From: Lingula anatina
Lineage: Eukaryota; Brachiopoda; Lingulata; Lingulida; Lingulidae
Length of the DNA stretch: 40,041 bases
Assembly: GCF_001039355.2 (NCBI RefSeq)
Contig: NW_019775501.1
Location: 182,271 to 222,311 of the forward strand
Reading direction: 5' to 3'
This document shows, piece by piece, positions 1-11,984 of the stretch (its first letter is position 1; the number at the start of each line of letters is the position of its first letter). The notes beneath the pieces are model-generated. The model saw only the letters and a list, made by a program, of their open reading frames with translations, was not told where the DNA came from and searched no databases. A program made the translations under genes and the position numbers.

Positions 1-203
1 CATTGAACTACGTAGCCTCTTAATGCTAGGGTTGCTTTATGCTAGCATGCAAGTGGGAAAGAGGAAATAGGGCGTAAAGCTCTGTTCCCCCACCATTACT
101 AAGTTCCAATTTAAAGCCAGGTGTGAACTGGTCCGAACTTTCAATCTAGGCTACACTTAAACTTGACCTAGAAGTAGGCCATACATAGAGAGTGCATTTC
201 TAT

Positions 204-2610
204 AAAAAAATCTGTACATATGATTAACTCAGACGTTGCAAATAAAAGTTTGCATATATTCTATGATCTCATCTCACTTTCCTTCATTTTTCGTTCTGGC
301 TAAATATATTTTTAACCAAACCATTGGCTAAAAAAAGTAGCATTTTCATTTACTGTTAGTTCATTTTAGTATCTGGCAAAATTGTTAATGACATGCAGTG
401 ACTTAACTCTGACCAAGGGGTTCACAGTGTGGAAAGTTTGAACATTTTACTTTTAGAAATGAAAATGCAGAAGATTCCACTACCCAACAATCCAAAAACA
501 AATTTTATTTGTCATGAAGAGTGCATCTCACTCTTTTGCTCTTAGTATTCATATATAAGTGACCTATTAATGGGTAACTGGCCAGCCGCCTATTAATAAA
601 ACCAATTTGACTGGAGGTTTTGCATATTTTTCATGTTTACTTCCAGACAGACAGAGAGACAGACAGACAGAGAGAGAGATGCTGCTCTTACCTTAGCTCT
701 CCCATCATTTGGTGTAATACAAAATAAACAGGAAACCCTGGTAAATCTTTTGCTGTTATATCACTTACCAAGGCAGCAGCTTGTTTACTCAACCTCAACA
801 GTTAGGAATTTTTTAAAAAATACATAAGATAATAAAAAGATGCCATTTTTTATTTACATCATGCATCAAGGCATTAAAATTCTAACCTGATACTTGGGTG
901 ATTTAAATGTGACAGCTTGAATCGGTTCATGACGTTAGACCAAACACAGTTTTGCGTCAGCAAGACTTCAGTGAATGCAAAGCTTGTCCTATTTAGAACA
1001 TGGTCAATGTATGAAACTGGGGAGAAAGGAATTTCCTTATTGATTCTAGACAGCGATGTATCTTGTCTTAAAGACATTACAGAGATTCTGCACCCACTGG
1101 CTTTCTGACTTTTCGTTGCCATTATTACTGATTATGCAAGCAATTTATCAGAGCAAATGCCAAACTGGCATAAAATAAAAAAGAAACTTTCTCCATCAAC
1201 TTACATCTTAGCACATGTATTGAATAAAATTCAGCATTAACTTACACAGTAACAAAGTAATTCCTTCTTTTTCACTAAAGAAAGTACTACAGTTTCAACA
1301 AAAAAATTTTTCACATAAAGCTGTAAGGATTTCCAAATTCCAAATACATCACCTAATTTGATGATATTACAGGCTTTAAAGATCCATTTCAATATTCCTC
1401 AGCCACAATTCCAGCAAATTTGTGATAGTTATAGTGCATCCCAGCTCAACAGGCCAAGATTTTAATATCTAACCAGAGGAAACCAATCCGATCTCTCTAT
1501 TGTCCCATCCATTGCAAAGTACTTTAAAATATTCATCAGCATAATGACAGTTTTTTAAAAAAATTTTCCCAGAACACATCGCCATTTTCATCAGACATAT
1601 ACCTCCCAAGTCCATGTTTTCCACAAAATTTAAAATGCAGTACCTGGTTGCATTCCCTTGCATTCCCTCACTCCACGGAACAAAGCTGCAGAAATATTTT
1701 TAGATAAATCATTTTTCGACATTACCAATCATACAGCAAAATCAGCAAAATCTTTCTCTAGACAAGATGATCATGTTGAAATAGCAGTATGTGAATATTG
1801 TTTACTTGTAAACACATTTATTTGTGTTGTGCTGGCTTTTGCACAATAATCATGTTCCCTGCATCTACCTGCACATTCTGTTTTTAAATTAATGTCTAGG
1901 TACTTGAATATTTCACAAAGTGTACGGTAAAAACGTGGAAATTTTCGTCACTTAAAAATTTAATATTTTTAAATGCATGAATCCGACCAACCCATATTAC
2001 AAGACAAATTTTACAAAATTATGGAGAGGTCCATTTTCAAGTTTGACGTGATTTTTAATGTGAAAATAATAGTGTAGGCAGAGAATGGTTTTCTGACAAA
2101 ATTTTGAAGACAGACTAAATCCTCAAATTTTCACCATATTTTTTAACAACAATCATACAAAGGTTGCCAATAGATTTTCACCCTGGACTCCAAATTATGA
2201 TTATTACAATTCAAGTTACTGTAAAGATCTGGGTTAGAAAATGAAGGGAATCCCTATCAATTATATTAAAATTCTAAACTGTTTCAAGGAGCTCCAAAAA
2301 AGGTAAGTAATAAGTACCTCTGTTATTTAAGTGTAAGCAGGACATTATCATCCCTCTTCTGTCAAGAAATATTTAATGCACATATTTCAAATTAAATGGA
2401 TGTCAAGTCTAAATTTGGATCATCATTCATTTGCTTTTCATGCAATGCATATATATTAATTTTTCACTAGGTTTTTACCAGGTTCTATTTGAAGATAGTT
2501 CATTTAGTTTGAAGCGGGATTGGGCCTTTCGAAAAGTCTCCCTGCCTCGTCAGATATTTCAATTTCTTATTCACTTTCATTACAACCCTAAAGCATGTAT
2601 GGAGTTGGGA
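204..2610. repeat. 2.4-kb duplicated block, copy 1
   Basis: 204-2610 matches 2612-5018 in order and orientation, each 2,407 bp, with scattered substitutions and 1-6 bp indels. Copy 1 ends exactly at the single n (2611) and copy 2 starts exactly after it. This is what an undetected overlap between two contig ends looks like when the alleles differ. A real tandem duplication is the alternative. Besides the two exons it holds a GACA/GA tract at about 644-680 and AT-rich intron; nothing else recognised. Confidence 0.9.
692..1127 (-). CDS. Unidentified gene, same two coding exons (copy 1, probable other allele)
   Basis: Exon a is 887-1127 (ATG at 1120-1122) and exon b is 692-793. Their coding sequence matches the copy at 3103-3538 and the splice sites are the same. 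The sequence between and around them differs by single bases and short indels. If the 204-2610 block is a redundant haplotype, these are the same exons and not a second gene. This copy is continuous with 1-203, so the next downstream exon should be sought to the left of the window. I saw no convincing exon in 1-690. Confidence 0.6.
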
Positions 2611-2611
2611 N

Positions 2612-5018
2612 AAAAAAAATCTGTACATGTGATTAACTCAGACGTTGCAAATAAAAGTTTGCATATATTCTATGATCTCATCTCACTTTCCATCATTTTT
2701 CATTCTGGCTAAATATATTTTTAACCAAACCATTGGCTAAAAAAAGTAGCATTTTCATTTACTGTTAGTTCATTTAAGTATCTGGCAAAATTGTTAATGA
2801 CATGCAGTGACTTAACTCTGACCAAGGGGTTCACAGTGTGGAAAGTTTGAACATTTTACTTTTAGAAATGAAAATGCAGAAGATTCCACTACCCAACAAT
2901 CCAAAAATAAATTTTATTTGTCATGAAGAGTGCATCTCACTCTTTTGCTCTTAGTATTCATATATAAGTGACCTATTAATGGGTAACTGGCCAGCCGCCT
3001 ATTAATAAAACCAATTTAACTGGAGGTTTTGCATATTTTTCATGTTTACTTCCAGACAGACAGAGAGACAGACAGACAGAGAGAGAGAGATGCTGCTCTT
3101 ACCTTAGCTCTCCCATCATTTGGTGTAATACAAAATAAACAGGAAACCCTGGTAAATCTTTTGCTGTTATATCACTTACCAAGGCAGCAGCTTGTTTACT
3201 CAACCTCAACAGTTCGGAATTTAAAAAAAAATACATAAGATAATAAAAAGATGCCATTTTTTATTTACATCATGCATCAAGGCATTAAAATTCTAACCTG
3301 ATACTTGGGTGATTTAAATGTGACAGCTTGAATCGGTTCATGACGTTAGACCAAACACAGTTTTGCGTCAGCAAGACTTCAGTGAATGCAAAGCTTGTCC
3401 TATTTAGAACATGGTCAATGTATGAAACTGGGGAGAAAGGAATTTCCTTATTGATTCTAGACAGCGATGTATCTTGTCTTAAAGACATTACAGAGATTCT
3501 GCACCCACTGGCTTTCTGACTTTTCGTTGCCATTATTTCTGATTATGTAAGCAATTTATCACAGCAAATGCCAAACTGGCAAATAATAAAAAAAAACTTT
3601 CTCCATCAACTTACATCTTAAGACATGTATTGGATAGAAAAATTCAGTATTATCTTACACAGTAACAAAGTAATTCCTTCTTTTTCACTAATGAAAGTAC
3701 TACAGTTTCAACAAAAAAAATTTACTTAAAGCTGTAAGGATTTCCAAATTCCAAATACATCACCTAATTTGATGATATTACTGGCTTAAAATATCCATTT
3801 CAATATTCCTCAGCCGCAATTCCAGCAAATTTGTGATAGTTATAGTGCATCCCAGCTCAACAGGCCAAGATTTTAATATCTAACCAAAGGAAACCAATCC
3901 GATCTCTCTATTATCCCGTCCATTGCAAAGTACTTTAAAATATTCATCAGCATAATGACAGTTTTTTTAAAAAATTTTCCCAGAACACATTGCCATTTTC
4001 ATCAGACACACCTCCCAAGTCCACATTTTCCATAAAATTTAAAATGCAGTACCTGGTTGTATTCCCTTGCATTCCCTCACTCCACAGATCAAAGCTGCAG
4101 AAATATTTTTAGATAAATCATTTTTCAACATTACCAATCATACAGCAAAATCAGCAAAATCTTTCTCTAGACAAGACGATCATGTTGAAATAGCAGTATG
4201 TAAATATTGTTTATTTGTAAACACATTAATTTGTGTTGTGCTGGCTTTTGCACAATAATCATGTTCCCTGCATCTACCTGCACATTCTGCTTTTAAATTA
4301 ATGTCAAGGTACTTGAATATTTCACAAAGTGTACGGTAAAAACTTGGAAATTATCGTCACTTAAAAATTTAATTTTTTTTAAATGCATGAATCCGACCAA
4401 CCCATATTACAAGACAAATTGTACAAAATTATGGAGAGGTCCATTTTCAAGTTTGATGTGATTTTTTTAAAGTGAAAATAATAGTGTAGGCAGAGAATGG
4501 TTTTCTGACAAAATTTTGAAGACGGACTAAATCCTCAAATTTTCACATTTTTTAACAACAATCATACAAAGGTTGCCAATAGATTCTCACCCTGGACTCC
4601 TAATTATGATCATTACAATTCAAGTTACTGTAAAGATCTTGGTTAGAAAATGAAGGGAATCCCTATTAATTATATTAAAATTCTAAACTGTTTCAAGGAG
4701 CTACAAAAAAGGTAAGTAATAAGTACCTCTGTTATTTAAGTGTAAGCAGGACATTATCATCCCTCTTCTGTCAAGAAATATTTAACGCACATATTTCAAA
4801 TTAAATGGATGTCAAGTCTAAATTTGGATCATCATTCATTTGCTTTTCATGCAACGCATATATATGAATTTTTCACTAGGTTTTTACCAGGTTCTATTTG
4901 AAGGCAGTTCATTTAGTTCGAAGAGGGATTGGGCCTTCGAAAAGTCTCCCTGCCTCGTCAGATATTTCAATTTCTTATTCACTTTCATTACAACCCTAAA
5001 GCATGTATGGAGTTGGGA
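2612..5018. repeat. 2.4-kb duplicated block, copy 2
   Basis: This is the partner of 204-2610. It is continuous with unique sequence on the right (5019 onward), while copy 1 is continuous with unique sequence on the left. Joining either copy to both flanks gives one plausible locus. Contains the exons at 3103-3204 and 3298-3538 and a GACA/GA tract at about 3053-3090. Confidence 0.9.
3103..3538 (-). CDS. Unidentified gene, two coding exons (copy 2)
   Basis: Exon a is 3298-3538, with the acceptor AATCAG just before AAATAATGG; the ATG is at 3531-3533 with A at -3 and G at +4. Its reading ends in phase 2 at donor AG|GTTAGA. Exon b is 3103-3204, with acceptor GTTGAG and donor AG|GTAAGAG, and the phases fit. 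The joined part is about 113 residues (MATKSQKASG ... SIRLSKQ ... FPVYFVLHQMMGEL). There is no signal peptide, low-complexity stretch or motif that I recognise; it looks like a mostly helical soluble protein. Both exons are unchanged in the copy at 692-1127 while the flanking intron has substitutions and indels, which supports real coding constraint. Further exons would lie to the left, probably beyond the window edge. A non-coding first exon may be at 8662-8740. Function unknown. Confidence 0.65.
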
Positions 5019-5319
5019 TAGTGCCTCCTTTACTTGACCCCTCCCCCTCTACCCCCATGTATTGCATTTTCATCACTGTGCTTTGTCTCAAAAAATTCGG
5101 GCCTCGTTGAAAATATTTGGCTATTAAGCAATGATTTAGCATGCATGAGACCTTGCATAGTTTGGTACAGGCATTCTGATAGGTTGGTCATCATGCACCC
5201 CGAGTTTCTGAGGTCACCTTTCCTTCATTTTAAGTGTGCCTTTGAGTTTTCAATAGAAAAGGCGTTTGTAATAATAGTGGAGATTTTCCAGTGGTCTCTG
5301 AAACACAGGGTAACATTAT

Positions 5320-5557
5320 GGGCTCATTCCCAATAATACTATCATTCTACGTAAAGCGATCCAACTCTATGGGGGTGCAGTCAGATTTAGAGATCAACAC
5401 ACCTCCTCTTGGTGGACTAGAATACAGAAAAGCTGGTGATAATACAAACATTGGAAACAAGAGGAGTGTTAATCTGTTAATCTGATTGCATTCAGTTAGA
5501 GTCCCCACAGTGTTGGATCGATCTACGTAGAACATCAGTTTCAGTGGGAACAAGCCC
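5320..5557. mobile_element. Palindromic TIR element, family 1 (238 bp)
   Basis: The left end GGGCTCATTCCCAATAATAC and the right end (inverted) GGGCTTGTTCCCACTGAAAC begin inverted arms of roughly 60-80 bp, sharing TTCTACGTA...CGATCCAAC. TAT stands on both sides (5317-5319 and 5558-5560), a 3-bp target duplication. It has no coding capacity, so it is a non-autonomous DNA transposon (MITE). The 3-bp duplication would suit a PIF/Harbinger-like source, but the superfamily is not proven. Confidence 0.75.
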
Positions 5558-5560
5558 TAT

Positions 5561-8500
5561 GTGGTAGAGGCATGCAATGTGGTCATTAGTAACAGGTGGC
5601 AAAATCGCTGACATTTCCCGTTCAGATGCTTCGGGGGGAAATCACCATGAACTTCCAACTATCTAAGTAAATGAAAATCACTGTGAACTATTAAAGTACA
5701 GGAACACCTGAAAAATATGCGGAATTCTTGACAATAAAGTGATGAGGCATGCAATATAGTTTTACTCCACGGATCAAAGCTGCAAAAATAATTTTAGATG
5801 AATCATTTTCGGACATTACCAATCATTCAGCAAAATCTTTTTTTTTTCTCTGCACAAGTTGATCATTTGAAATAGCAGCATGTGAATATTTTAAAGGTTT
5901 TAAATATACCTGTTCATTATAAAGACTCGGTGCAATGAGAGGATATGGAAGGGAGGTCCCATCATAACTCAGACAATCAAAGCATTGATGTGTTCCCTTC
6001 ATGACGCAAGTATAGTAAATCAGCCAATTTTTTTCTGTTTTTATGCTATCATCAACTTAACTTATTTTTTGTTTAAAGATTAACTGCTGGTTGAGCTCCT
6101 TAATGCCTGAATTTAAAACAAGAACAACGACTGCCTTGTGTGAAGAAGATTTTTATTATAAGCAACAGCCTGGATATTTGGACAATAAAGAAAATTAATA
6201 CTAATTGTAAATTTTTCCTGGTCAAATGCAGGAGGATTACAGTGACAGTCGCTAACTGGGTCAGGGGTTGGGCGTAAAATCAGGATCATGCGGTTAGTTC
6301 ACACCAAGTCTAGCTTGATCCAGATGTAGTTTAACCTCACCAATAAACAGACCACACAAAAGCCTTCAGCACACCTTGTAACTTTTTTAAATAGCACTTT
6401 TAGGTGGTTTACTGGTATCAATAATGAATTAAATTATTTCTACGTGCACATAGCAGGAAATGGTGTCACTTCGCCTAACTGAAATCAGAATATTTCTGAA
6501 TGTGCCTTACGACAGGAAGGGAGGGCATAAAATGCAGATCAGTCCTCAAACAATGCAGCAGTGTATAAAACTAAGAGACATTACCAGTGACTAATGCATT
6601 CAACATGCTTTTAATTGCAGTTATAGGTATTTACGTGCAAGGCCCGAGGTGAGAAAGCCACTAGACAAAACTTTGTTCCGTGACTGTGTTCACACTTGTT
6701 GCACAGGATTCTAACCTGAACTGATCTTAATAGAAGGGGCATTTTGATCAATCGCTGCAATCAATAAACATGTCATAGGACTAAGGGAGGGGGGGGGGGC
6801 AGGGGAGAGAGACAGAGATAAGATGAAACATTGTCACTTGGGCCTGTCCACTGCATTACAGTTTTAACATTAAAAACCTACATAACCGATTCAGGTTAGA
6901 AACACTTTAAACCATTAAGAGGGCAGCCTTGAGGCACTGAACCGTTTGCTATGAAATCATGCAGTCACAATAAATAAAACTGCAATGTCCCACTGATTGC
7001 CATATAAAAGGTTTCCCCAAGGTTAAGGCTAATGTTGGTTCAGTTGCACTCAGCATTGTGTTACCTCCAATAAAGTCAAAAGACATCAAATTTAACATGT
7101 ATAATAAGTGTGCTAGTATTCAAATCAACCTACTTTCTTATATAAATTACAAAATTCTGCTTTCTCTTGCTTTATGGTGAGAAGTGTTTTAGTTAACAGG
7201 TTCTGGACAACATGACTTGGCAAAGTAGTTAATCTGCTACAGTGAGTAATAACACAAAAATACTTTTCCAAAACATTTTCCCCTTTAAGTTTTGTGAAAC
7301 AAAAGATTTGTTTCATCTTAATGAATATCACTGTAGTCTGTGGATTTTCTTTTACGTCATACTTTGACATAAATTTCACAATAAATTTTTGCTGTCTGTT
7401 TTAACCCCTTTTTTTCTCCAAGTTAGGTATGTTAAGCAATTTCAAAGTGAATCAAACATAGATAACAAGCCAGATTGGAAGAAAAGCACATGTCAACTAA
7501 TAAGGTATTTGCATGATGTAATGCAATCAAATGTCCATTTGTCCTGTGAATGCATCTGGAGAGATGCAGTCTAAGGACTGGTTTACTCTTTATAGATCTG
7601 AGTGAATGCATGCACACAATACATTACAGAGGCTACTACTCAATTTGCTAAGAACAAATCTATGCTTTACACATTCCAACTGAGCAGTTTTTTTTTTTTT
7701 TTTTTTTTCAATAAAAAGTCTGGGTGCCAGTATTTCTCCACAAAAACAATTTTAAACAATTACACATTTTGACTTATAACAATGATTAAAAAATACTGGC
7801 AGTCTTCAGAAAGACCGAGGAGACTATGTAAATAAGCCATTATTTTTAGGTTTATAAGAAGAAGTTCTAAATTGCCACTTTCTGACCCAAAAGCTAAATG
7901 CAAACAAATAATTGACATCAAAAGTGTTGCCACTAGTACTACTTTATAATCCACACCTAAATTAAATGTCGCAAATGTACTCCTAGTAGCCACTGGGAAT
8001 ACAAGTTTCTTTACCTTGTGTTACTGATTAAATACAAGCCTAAGCCATGACTCATATGTTTTTTCTATCTTAAATCATCACAATGATGGCACGGCTATTT
8101 CCACCGAAGGTCAACTGTGACCCAAATAGTCCAGACCTACACCCTCATTTGGAGATACAGGTGTGATTCTAATCATTGTTCAGTATTGTCAATCACCAAG
8201 GGTAGAATCACCAAAAAGTCTATGAAGGTGTCTTGGAGTCACTCATTGACACATTATCACCTACATCTGATTGTTTTGCTCGTTCTGATTCACAGGGGCC
8301 AGATATTTAATTTAAGGGATAGGAATGACAACCACATTCTTCGATTCTGGGTGTGGTTTTCTTCGCAATAAATTACGACAGAACTTTCCAGGGCAGCTGA
8401 GCCAGCCGAGCGACTGCAAGTCCTACGTGCACGCTACTACTTGTCATAATAACCCGATTAAACACACAAGGAAACTCGGCCCTGAAATCGACATATTGAA

Positions 8501-8655
8501 ATTTACAAATGCACCGCACACGTTGTGTTTACATCCACGTTTCAGATTAACCCCAATGCACACTCGCATACAAGCGCACTCCAAATCACCTCCAATATCT
8601 TGTTAATTGATGCACTGTTGATACACAAGCAGATATGAATGATAAAAGCGTGAAA
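5561..8655. other. No gene recognised; probable intron of the minus-strand gene
   Basis: AT-rich, with a copy of part of the 1.65-1.80/4.06-4.21 kb sequence at about 5763-5895 (CCACGGATCAAAGCTGCA... GCAGCATGTGAATATT), a G run at 6785-6799 and the T run at 7688. A minus-strand frame at 7125-7379 is open for 84 codons and ends near a GT, but I could not join it to the neighbouring exons. Confidence 0.5.
7688..7708. repeat. T homopolymer (about 21)
   Basis: Poly-T run followed by CAATAAAAAG. Could be the A-tail of a minus-strand retrocopy, but no retrocopy was recognised next to it. Confidence 0.9.
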
Positions 8656-8661
8656 ACTCAC

Positions 8662-8740
8662 CGAAATTCAATCGCTATCGAGCTCAGGCCTCACAAACAG
8701 TCGCCATTGCAAGCGAAGTCACGTGATAATTGTCGTCAAT
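8662..8740 (-). promoter_or_regulatory. Probable promoter and non-coding first exon for the minus-strand gene at 3.1-3.5 kb
   Basis: On the minus strand a possible first exon ends in a donor GTGAGT at 8656-8661. It carries a 7-codon open frame (MATVCEA then stop) that could act as an upstream ORF. GTCACGTGAT at 8718-8727 is a near-perfect CLEAR/USF-type E-box. A CCAAT box (minus) is at 8767-8771. The surroundings (8390-8790) contain many more CpGs than the rest of the window. The link to the exon at 3298-3538, across an intron of about 5.1 kb, is inferred from strand, the unused donor and the acceptor just before that ATG. Confidence 0.4.
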
Positions 8741-8790
8741 CCGTTCTAAAAATAGGCACTCTATTCATTGGCGTAAATCGAGCGCACGCG

Positions 8791-8880
8791 AGGATATAAA
8801 TAGAACTGATAAACAACAATGCAGTGGCCTGTGTTGAGAGAAAGGGAGCTTTTCGGGGCTGCCACCTGTTCTAGCTGAGG
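8791..8880 (+). promoter_or_regulatory. Possible divergent TATA promoter on the plus strand
   Basis: TATAAATA stands at 8795-8802. About 17 bp further on, at 8819, begins an 18-codon open frame that does not resemble a known protein. Together with the minus-strand elements at 8662-8771 this could be a bidirectional promoter. No convincing plus-strand gene follows, so this may be a chance TATA match or a non-coding transcript. Confidence 0.2.
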
Positions 8881-9345
8881 GTTAAACTTTTAAAGAATAT
8901 CCAGTTGTTTGTTTATTTGTTCTAATTTTACGTAAGCCAATCATTAGTATTTACTACATTTTACGCACAAAAAATGATCCAGGCTTTTATGACTATTTGG
9001 TATTGAACGACCCCCCGCTTTTATTGGCATAGTAAATTTTATTTGCACACTTTCAAAGAGGATTGGCGGTTGGCTTTCTTGCAGTTAACGTTTTTTCTTA
9101 AGAACTGTTATACAAAAGAAAGAAGTTAATGAGAATATTTATTAGTGTGTATTTATTTGTTTGCACTTATTGCCCCGTTGTATAACTGCCGTTTATGTTG
9201 AAACAAAATCTGCTGGTTATAAGAAATTTAGTGGCATTAGTCAAATCGGTCCTCACAAACCTTGCTAGAAATAATGGGTACAAGTCTACAGGCAATGTAG
9301 ATATATACACACTAGGGCAAAATAGGAAGCAAAAGAGACAAATAT

Positions 9346-9559
9346 CAGGGGCGGATCCAGGATTATTTGAAGGGGGTCCGCAGATGCGAAGCCGACCCCC
9401 TCTCCACTTTTGGTATTTTAGAGGGCGAACAGTGCCATTTGGTACGGTTAACTTAAGAACAATGATGCGGCTAGTCAAAATTCTAATTTCAAGAGGAGAC
9501 CAGAAATCGAGGGGGGGGGGGGGGCAGGAACACCTGACCCCCCTCTAAATCCGCCACTG
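9346..9559. mobile_element. TIR element with CAGGGGCGGATCCAGG / CAGTGGCGGATTTAG ends
   Basis: Left end CAGGGGCGGATCCAGGAT followed by GAAGGGGG; right end inverted CAGTGGCGGATTTAGAGGGGG. It contains a run of about 15 G near 9511. This type of 'CAG-GGCGGATCCAGG' short DNA transposon is widespread in animal genomes. No clear target duplication. A further right-end fragment lies at 9585-9640. Confidence 0.6.
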
Positions 9560-9584
9560 GTGTGATATATTTTTCAGAAAGAGA

Positions 9585-9640
9585 TGGGGAGGTGGGGTCA
9601 GGGGAGTCCTGACCCATCCTCCTCTAAATCAGCCACTGAC
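9585..9640. mobile_element. Second fragment of the CAGTGGCGGATTTAG TIR type
   Basis: The sequence TCCTCCTCTAAATCAGCCACTGAC repeats the right end of 9346-9559 with two changes, after a G-rich stretch. Only one end is present. Confidence 0.45.
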
Positions 9641-10769
9641 TTTTCAGATGCTAAGTTTAAAAAAGACAGGCACGTTCCAGTAAATATCGAAAATATTTCT
9701 TTTTATTATTATTTTATGTTAACAATGACCAACTTCGTGGTATGTACGTATGCCTGGCTTCCAAAACATGACTGCTCCTATTGCACTGAACTTGTTGGCT
9801 CACACAAATTATCAGTCTAATTTCTAAACCCTGTGTTCGGATTCAGCTCTTGATTTAAAATTCCAATTGATAAAAGAAATGCTGCAGCCACAATATTACT
9901 TCCAGTAAACTTTAATAAAATCGTTAATGGTACAATTCTGACACGCAACAACCCAACTATAGAAAAACCTTTACCCACCTCGAATTAAAAAGACAAATAG
10001 CTGCAGAAATAGCTGCAGAAATAGCTTAAAACAGAGCTATGATTGCTTGAAAATAAATATTGAAAACACCGCCCCGTTCATTTATTATTACACATAATGG
10101 CGCATATGTTTGCTTCTTATTGGCCTAACGAGGATGGATGTATATTGCTTTTTATAGCGACACAAGCATGAGCTATAAGTCGCATCACAAAAAGGTTACT
10201 TTAATGCATGATCAATATCCTGGAAAAAACTAAATATTTTGATACAATTTTTACATGTCAAAACCCCTACACACAGCCCAAATTGTAACATATCGGGTTA
10301 AAGAAATCGATCGCTGGACAACAGGATTACAAAATACCACAAAACGTAACATAATTTTCCTATTAAATAAGCAATCATGCTACAAAGCCCATCAGTAAAA
10401 CAAGAAATACGGGTAAGCAATTATGTGTTGGCAATTATAACAATAGATGTCTCGGAAGCGACGGTACAAACGGACTCAGGGGTCAAAACATAGGCAGAAA
10501 AATTTAGCGTCCGTATGTAAAAATAAGACGGGACGACGAAGAACAATAAACACCACTGCAATAAGTAAAATAAATAAAAAGTCAATAGGACGGTTACTTC
10601 GGAGGTCGATCGATTTACCTAAGAGCGCAATGCTTCAGATAGACGCCTTTTTACGATTTCTAACCATATAGGTTGTCATTCTTATCCTTCTGTGGTTCCA
10701 CCTATGCCAATGTCATTGCTCAAGGTGCGATATTGCAATCACATTGTATGATGACACAGCTCAACTAGA

Positions 10770-10998
10770 AAAGCACTCCGAGAGCGCAGACCTTTTGATT
10801 ATTAGTGATTATTGATTGATTATTGATCCTGATCACCACCAAATATTAATCACTTCTATACGTTAACCCATTTCCGACCAACCCTGAAAATTTCATCACA
10901 ATTGGTCCATAACTTTTTGAGTTATGTTGATGACAAACAAACGAACAAACAGACAGACAGGGGTGAAAACATAACCTCCTTGGCGGAGGTAATTAAGG
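10770..10998 (+). mobile_element. RTE-type LINE 3' tail (or SINE sharing it)
   Basis: Series GATCCTGATCACCACCAAA, then AAAATTTCATCACAATTGGTC, CATAACTTTTTGAGTTATGTTG, an ACAAACAAACGAACAAACAGACAGACAG tract, and ACATAACCTCCTTGGCGGAGG. This order is what I know from 3' ends of RTE-clade retrotransposons in aquatic animals. No reverse transcriptase precedes it, so it is a 5'-truncated copy. Family assignment is from memory. Confidence 0.55.
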
Positions 10999-11519
10999 TG
11001 GAACTGTACCTAAGCAGGGCTAAATATCATGGTTTTATAGATAAAATCAATAGAAAGTCTTTAAAGAAAAATCCCCAAGCCCCTTTTGTAGTACTTTGTT
11101 CAAGTGTTATAATATTATTAAAAGCATGTTAATAGCTATCCATGAAAATCGTGTCTTTGACCAAAAATCCCAATATTACGTCACACGATGAATTTGGAGC
11201 TGTGTTTCAAGCATATTAGATAAAATTAAGATAAAATCTCCAACATGCAGTCCTACCTTAAGCCATCAAACAGCACTGGAAATGCGAAATGGCCACGTGC
11301 ATTTTCAGTAAACAGATATCTCTGAAATTTAATTCATATAAATATGTATGTGGTTGTAGAATCTGAAACGGGCTCTAGTGTCGTTGCCTTTTTAATTTAT
11401 CATGATGTCCTATAAAAGTTTGCATGACTGCACGCTCTGGCAAATGCCATTCTTTCTGTGTGCTTTTTTAGCGTTCTGTGAGTTCCGTTATTAGATTGGT
11501 ATAGGACGCACGAATGTCA

Positions 11520-11984
11520 TTAAATATCCCCAAACACTTCCGTGTTGCTATTGATCGGCGTGACTTTTGGTAATATATACCTGTCTCTTTTTACTCTTAT
11601 TAAAATGAAAAGTTTTTCCTCGATGTTAACTTCGTTCTCCGGTGTTAAATGTTGCAACTTTTTAAAATTGGAAAGGCTCTTAACTGTAATTGTGTATTTT
11701 CCTTTGAAGTTATAGCCTAAAGAGTAGTTCAAATAAGGTCTCAGAACATAAAAGATATATCTATAAACACAAATTTTTATTTCGTTGCCGGAATAAAAGG
11801 ATTGGCCTAATAAAAAATAAAAGCCAGGGGCAACGTCCAACAGATTACTTCCCCAAGTGATTTTAACAAGGCAAAGCATATTCATAAACATGGAATAATC
11901 TGCCACAAATTCCCAAAGGTGAGTATTAGAAATTAACCGTTTAAGTAGCCTATAGAACCAGTCTCTTCTTGGTGTAAGACCCCA
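11520..11984 (-). CDS. Unassigned open frame of about 155 codons (doubtful)
   Basis: Open from the family 1 element's edge (about 11984) to TAA at 11520. The first internal ATG (MFMNMLCLVK) is at about 11892, giving 124 residues to the end (NTEVFGDI). No known domain recognised. Roughly 60-65 percent AT sequence should stop far earlier by chance, so it deserves notice, but no promoter, splice context or second copy supports it. May be remains of a gene or a transposon ORF. Confidence 0.25.
   Translation of the reverse strand, partial: WGLTPRRDWFYRLLKRLISNTHLWEFVADYSMFMNMLCLVKITWGSNLLDVAPGFYFLLGQSFYSGNEIKICVYRYIFYVLRPYLNYSLGYNFKGKYTITVKSLSNFKKLQHLTPENEVNIEEKLFILIRVKRDRYILPKVTPINSNTEVFGDI

Noticed and set aside
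917-1108. Plus-strand 63-codon frame (and its copy at 3328-3519)
   Set aside because: It is the antisense of the minus-strand exon with good splice sites and Kozak context; conserved only because that exon is.
7760-7993. Minus-strand frame with a hydrophobic stretch resembling a signal anchor
   Set aside because: The first codon is GTG, not ATG, composition is AT-driven, and there are no splice or promoter signals.
9195-9548. 117-codon plus-strand frame
   Set aside because: It runs across a TIR element and a poly-G run and has no coding character of its own.
10447-10671. Basic 74-codon plus-strand frame
   Set aside because: It starts with ATG but has no recognised domain, no neighbour evidence and a composition typical of chance Lys/Arg-rich frames.
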